A DNA stretch of 7,717 nt from NCBI GenBank assembly GCA_007695205.1, contig REEF01000649.1:1-7717 (forward strand). The letters run 5' to 3'. The DNA comes from Planctomycetaceae bacterium. Its GTDB lineage: Bacteria; Planctomycetota; Planctomycetia; Pirellulales; Pirellulaceae. A program made the translations under genes and the position numbers. How positions within the stretch are numbered: position 1 is the stretch's first letter; each line of letters starts with the position of its first letter. The notes beneath the pieces were generated by a model. It ran no database searches. It saw only the letters and a list, made by a program, of their open reading frames with translations, and was not told the DNA's origin. Shown piece by piece: positions 6,127 through 7,717 of the stretch.

Positions 6127-7599
6127 ATGATGAAAATCGCAGTGACCGAAGGCCGTATCCCCGAGATCGAAGCGGATGCCGTTATCGTCGGGGTGGATGA
6201 CAAGGGGAATCTGACCAAGGAGGCGCTGGAGGTCGATCAGGCCATCGGGGGAAAGATCGCGGCGTTGGTGCAGCAAAAGGAAATCACCGGCAAGCTGAAC
6301 GAATTGACCGTCCTGTTGGCCCCCGTCGGCATTCGAGCGGGCCAGGTGGTCGTCGTCGGGCTGGGTGACCGAGAGAGCTTCGGTTGTGGCCAAGCCTATC
6401 GCGTGTCGGCCACGGCGGCTCGACGGCTGGCCGAAAAGAAACGCAAACGGGTCGCTTTCTGCTTGGGCGACGGATGGACCGAGGCGTGTGTCGAGGCGGG
6501 GATCAGCGGGGCGCTGGTCGGTTGCCGAGGCCAGGACCTGTACCGCCGCGAAAAGAATACGCATCCGTTCGACGAAATCCTGTGGAATGACGACTACCAA
6601 GCCGTGTTGGCCGCCGGCCAAATCCTGGGCGAAACGGTCAATCTGACGCGACAACTGGTCAACGAACCGGCCAGCCGGATCTACCCCGAATCGTTTGCCG
6701 CCGAAGCGGAGAAATTCGCCGAGGAATTCGGCTTGGAAATCGAGGTCTGGGACCAGCCGCGGCTGGAGGCCGAACGGTGCGGTGCGCTGTTGGGCGTGGC
6801 CCGCGGTTCGGCGCGACCTCCGCGTCTGGTGATCCTGTCCCATCGCGGCGGCGCGGCCGACGCGCCCACCCTGGCGTTGGCCGGTAAAGGCGTGACCTTC
6901 GATTCGGGCGGACTTTCGCTCAAGCCATCCGAAGGCATGCAGTCCATGAAGTGTGATATGGCGGGTGCCGCGACCGTGTTCGGCGCCATGCAGGCCATCG
7001 CCCGCCTGGATCTGCCGGTCAATGTGATCGGACTGGCCGGGCTGGTCGAAAACATGATCAACGGCGATGCCTACAAACTGGGCGACGTGCTGACCGCTCG
7101 CAACGGAAAAACGATCGAAGTGCTGAACACCGATGCCGAAGGGCGGTTGGTACTGGCCGACGTGCTGGACGTGGCGGTCGAACGCGGAGCGGCCAAGATC
7201 ATCGATCTGGCCACACTGACCGGCGCCTGCCTGGTCGCGTTGGGGACCGATGTGGCCGGGGTGATGAGCAACGATCAGGATTGGTGCGACGCGGTCTTGG
7301 ATGCCGCCGAAACGTGCGGCGAATATGCCTGGCAACTGCCCATGTTCCCGGAATACGGGGAACTGATCCGCAGCAAAGTGGCCGACATCAAAAACATCGG
7401 CCAAGGACGCTGGGGCGGTGCGATCACGGCCGCCAAGTTCCTGGAAGAATTCGTGGCGGGCAAGCCCTGGGTCCACATCGACATCGCCGGCCCCGCGTTT
7501 CTGGAGGATCCCAAACCCTGGACCGACGCAGGCGGCACGGGCGCCTTTGTAAGAACCCTGGTCCAGATCGCACGGAACTGGCAAAGCACCGGCGCCTGA
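6127..7599 (+). CDS. pepA: Leucyl aminopeptidase (M17 family, cytosol aminopeptidase)
   Basis: Removes N-terminal amino acids, preferably leucine, from peptides using two divalent metal ions; cytoplasmic and usually hexameric. 490 residues, normal for the family. The N-terminal domain (about 1-165) is divergent. The C-terminal catalytic domain has every metal and catalytic residue: Lys254 and Asp259 in GKGVTFDSGG, Lys266, Asp277 in MKCDMAG, and Asp336, Glu338 and Arg340 in the NTDAEGRL signature (334-341). All sit at a constant offset of 16 from the E. coli PepA numbering (270, 275, 282, 293, 352, 354, 356). GAGAGG (6117-6122) lies 4 bases before ATG 6127 and 7 before ATG 6130, so the true start may be the second Met. 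Follows purH by 19 bp with no terminator, so probably one operon. No biochemical link between the two products is evident, though both are housekeeping. E. coli PepA also binds DNA, but nothing here shows that for this protein. Confidence 0.95.
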   Translation: MMKIAVTEGRIPEIEADAVIVGVDDKGNLTKEALEVDQAIGGKIAALVQQKEITGKLNELTVLLAPVGIRAGQVVVVGLGDRESFGCGQAYRVSATAARRLAEKKRKRVAFCLGDGWTEACVEAGISGALVGCRGQDLYRREKNTHPFDEILWNDDYQAVLAAGQILGETVNLTRQLVNEPASRIYPESFAAEAEKFAEEFGLEIEVWDQPRLEAERCGALLGVARGSARPPRLVILSHRGGAADAPTLALAGKGVTFDSGGLSLKPSEGMQSMKCDMAGAATVFGAMQAIARLDLPVNVIGLAGLVENMINGDAYKLGDVLTARNGKTIEVLNTDAEGRLVLADVLDVAVERGAAKIIDLATLTGACLVALGTDVAGVMSNDQDWCDAVLDAAETCGEYAWQLPMFPEYGELIRSKVADIKNIGQGRWGGAITAAKFLEEFVAGKPWVHIDIAGPAFLEDPKPWTDAGGTGAFVRTLVQIARNWQSTGA

Positions 7600-7613
7600 C
7601 GGCGGGAGAAAAC

Positions 7614-7640
7614 GTGGGACGGATTGGCAATCCGTCCTAC
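7614..7640. repeat. Strong palindrome after pepA (GGACGGATT / AATCCGTCC)
   Basis: Arms 7614-7625 and 7629-7640 pair over 12 bp with a single mismatch that is a G-U pair in RNA, around the 3-base loop GGC. The inner 9 bp are perfect. It lies 14 bases after the pepA stop and is the best candidate for transcript end or 3'-end stabilisation of the purH-pepA operon. It lacks a T-run, so it is more likely a dispersed palindromic repeat acting there. I recall similar GGATTGGCAATCC palindromes between planctomycete genes; this is from memory. Confidence 0.7.
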
Positions 7641-7648
7641 AGGATGTT

Positions 7649-7683
7649 CGCAACGGGGTCGGGAGTCGTTTTCGGTCGACGAT
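7649..7683 (+). repeat. Dispersed gene-end repeat, copy 3
   Basis: Core GGGGTCGGGAGTCGTTTTCG at 7655-7674 on the plus strand, in the sense of the purH-pepA operon and 55 bases after its stop. The 35-bp stretch matches copy 1 at 33 of 35 positions. Confidence 0.85.
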
Positions 7684-7705
7684 GAACCATATGGAAGGCG
7701 GCTAC

Positions 7706-7717
7706 CCGAAAACGACT
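7706..7717 (-). repeat. Dispersed gene-end repeat, copy 4, cut by the window end
   Basis: CCGAAAACGACT at the last 12 bases is the reverse complement of AGTCGTTTTCGG at 7664-7675, forming a perfect 12-bp inverted repeat with a 30-base spacer. It is the beginning of a further copy in opposite orientation; the rest lies outside the window. Confidence 0.6.

Noticed and set aside
6097..7653. Long minus-strand open frame (518 residues) opposite pepA, and a similar 404-residue one opposite purH
   Set aside because: Both are antisense to genes with complete catalytic motifs. Their composition (His, Gln, Asp and Arg rich) is typical of frame shadows in GC-rich DNA.

Overview
The window looks like chromosomal DNA from a planctomycete, probably of the Pirellulales. 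This is inferred from three things: GC-rich but not extreme composition, a secreted propeller/cytochrome c protein, and short palindromic and gene-end repeats of the kind I associate with that group. No rRNA or other direct phylogenetic marker is present. Five intact genes and two gene remnants are supported. I see no phage, insertion sequence, CRISPR array, tRNA or rRNA.

Left part (1-1535, minus strand): a two-gene unit. A small secreted protein of unknown function (1038-1535) overlaps the GTG start of a histone-deacetylase-family amidohydrolase (103-1041) by four bases, so the two are probably translationally coupled. The amidohydrolase gene ends inside a dispersed repeat, and its stop codon touches a pair of GC-rich hairpins at 26-103.

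Middle-left (1536-2244): no intact gene. It holds a possible minus-strand promoter near 1783-1810, a short tandem-repeat tract (1676-1751), and a decayed locus (1899-2239). In that locus the C-terminal half of an HNH endonuclease is joined to the core of a small helical protein that is cut at its 5' side by a repeat.

Middle (2245-4116, minus strand): a secreted 623-residue protein with a YVTN/NHL-like beta-propeller followed by a cytochrome c region with two CxxCH heme sites. It is divergent from purH. The 425 bp between the two start codons hold a 75-bp tandem array, each unit with a perfect hairpin, followed by a 16-bp perfect palindrome and a plausible purH promoter.

Right part (4542-7599, plus strand): purH (last two steps of de novo IMP synthesis) followed after 19 bp by a leucyl aminopeptidase (pepA family), probably one operon. 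It is followed by a strong inverted repeat and another copy of the dispersed repeat.

The genes are ordinary housekeeping and planctomycete-type functions; I do not see a convincing new defence or metabolic system. The most interesting structure is the repeats. A 20-bp motif, GGGGTCGGGAGTCGTTTTCG, sits at or just after the 3' end of three separate genes or operons, always in the same orientation as the gene. A second family of hairpins with the shared loop TCGGCGC occurs five times.
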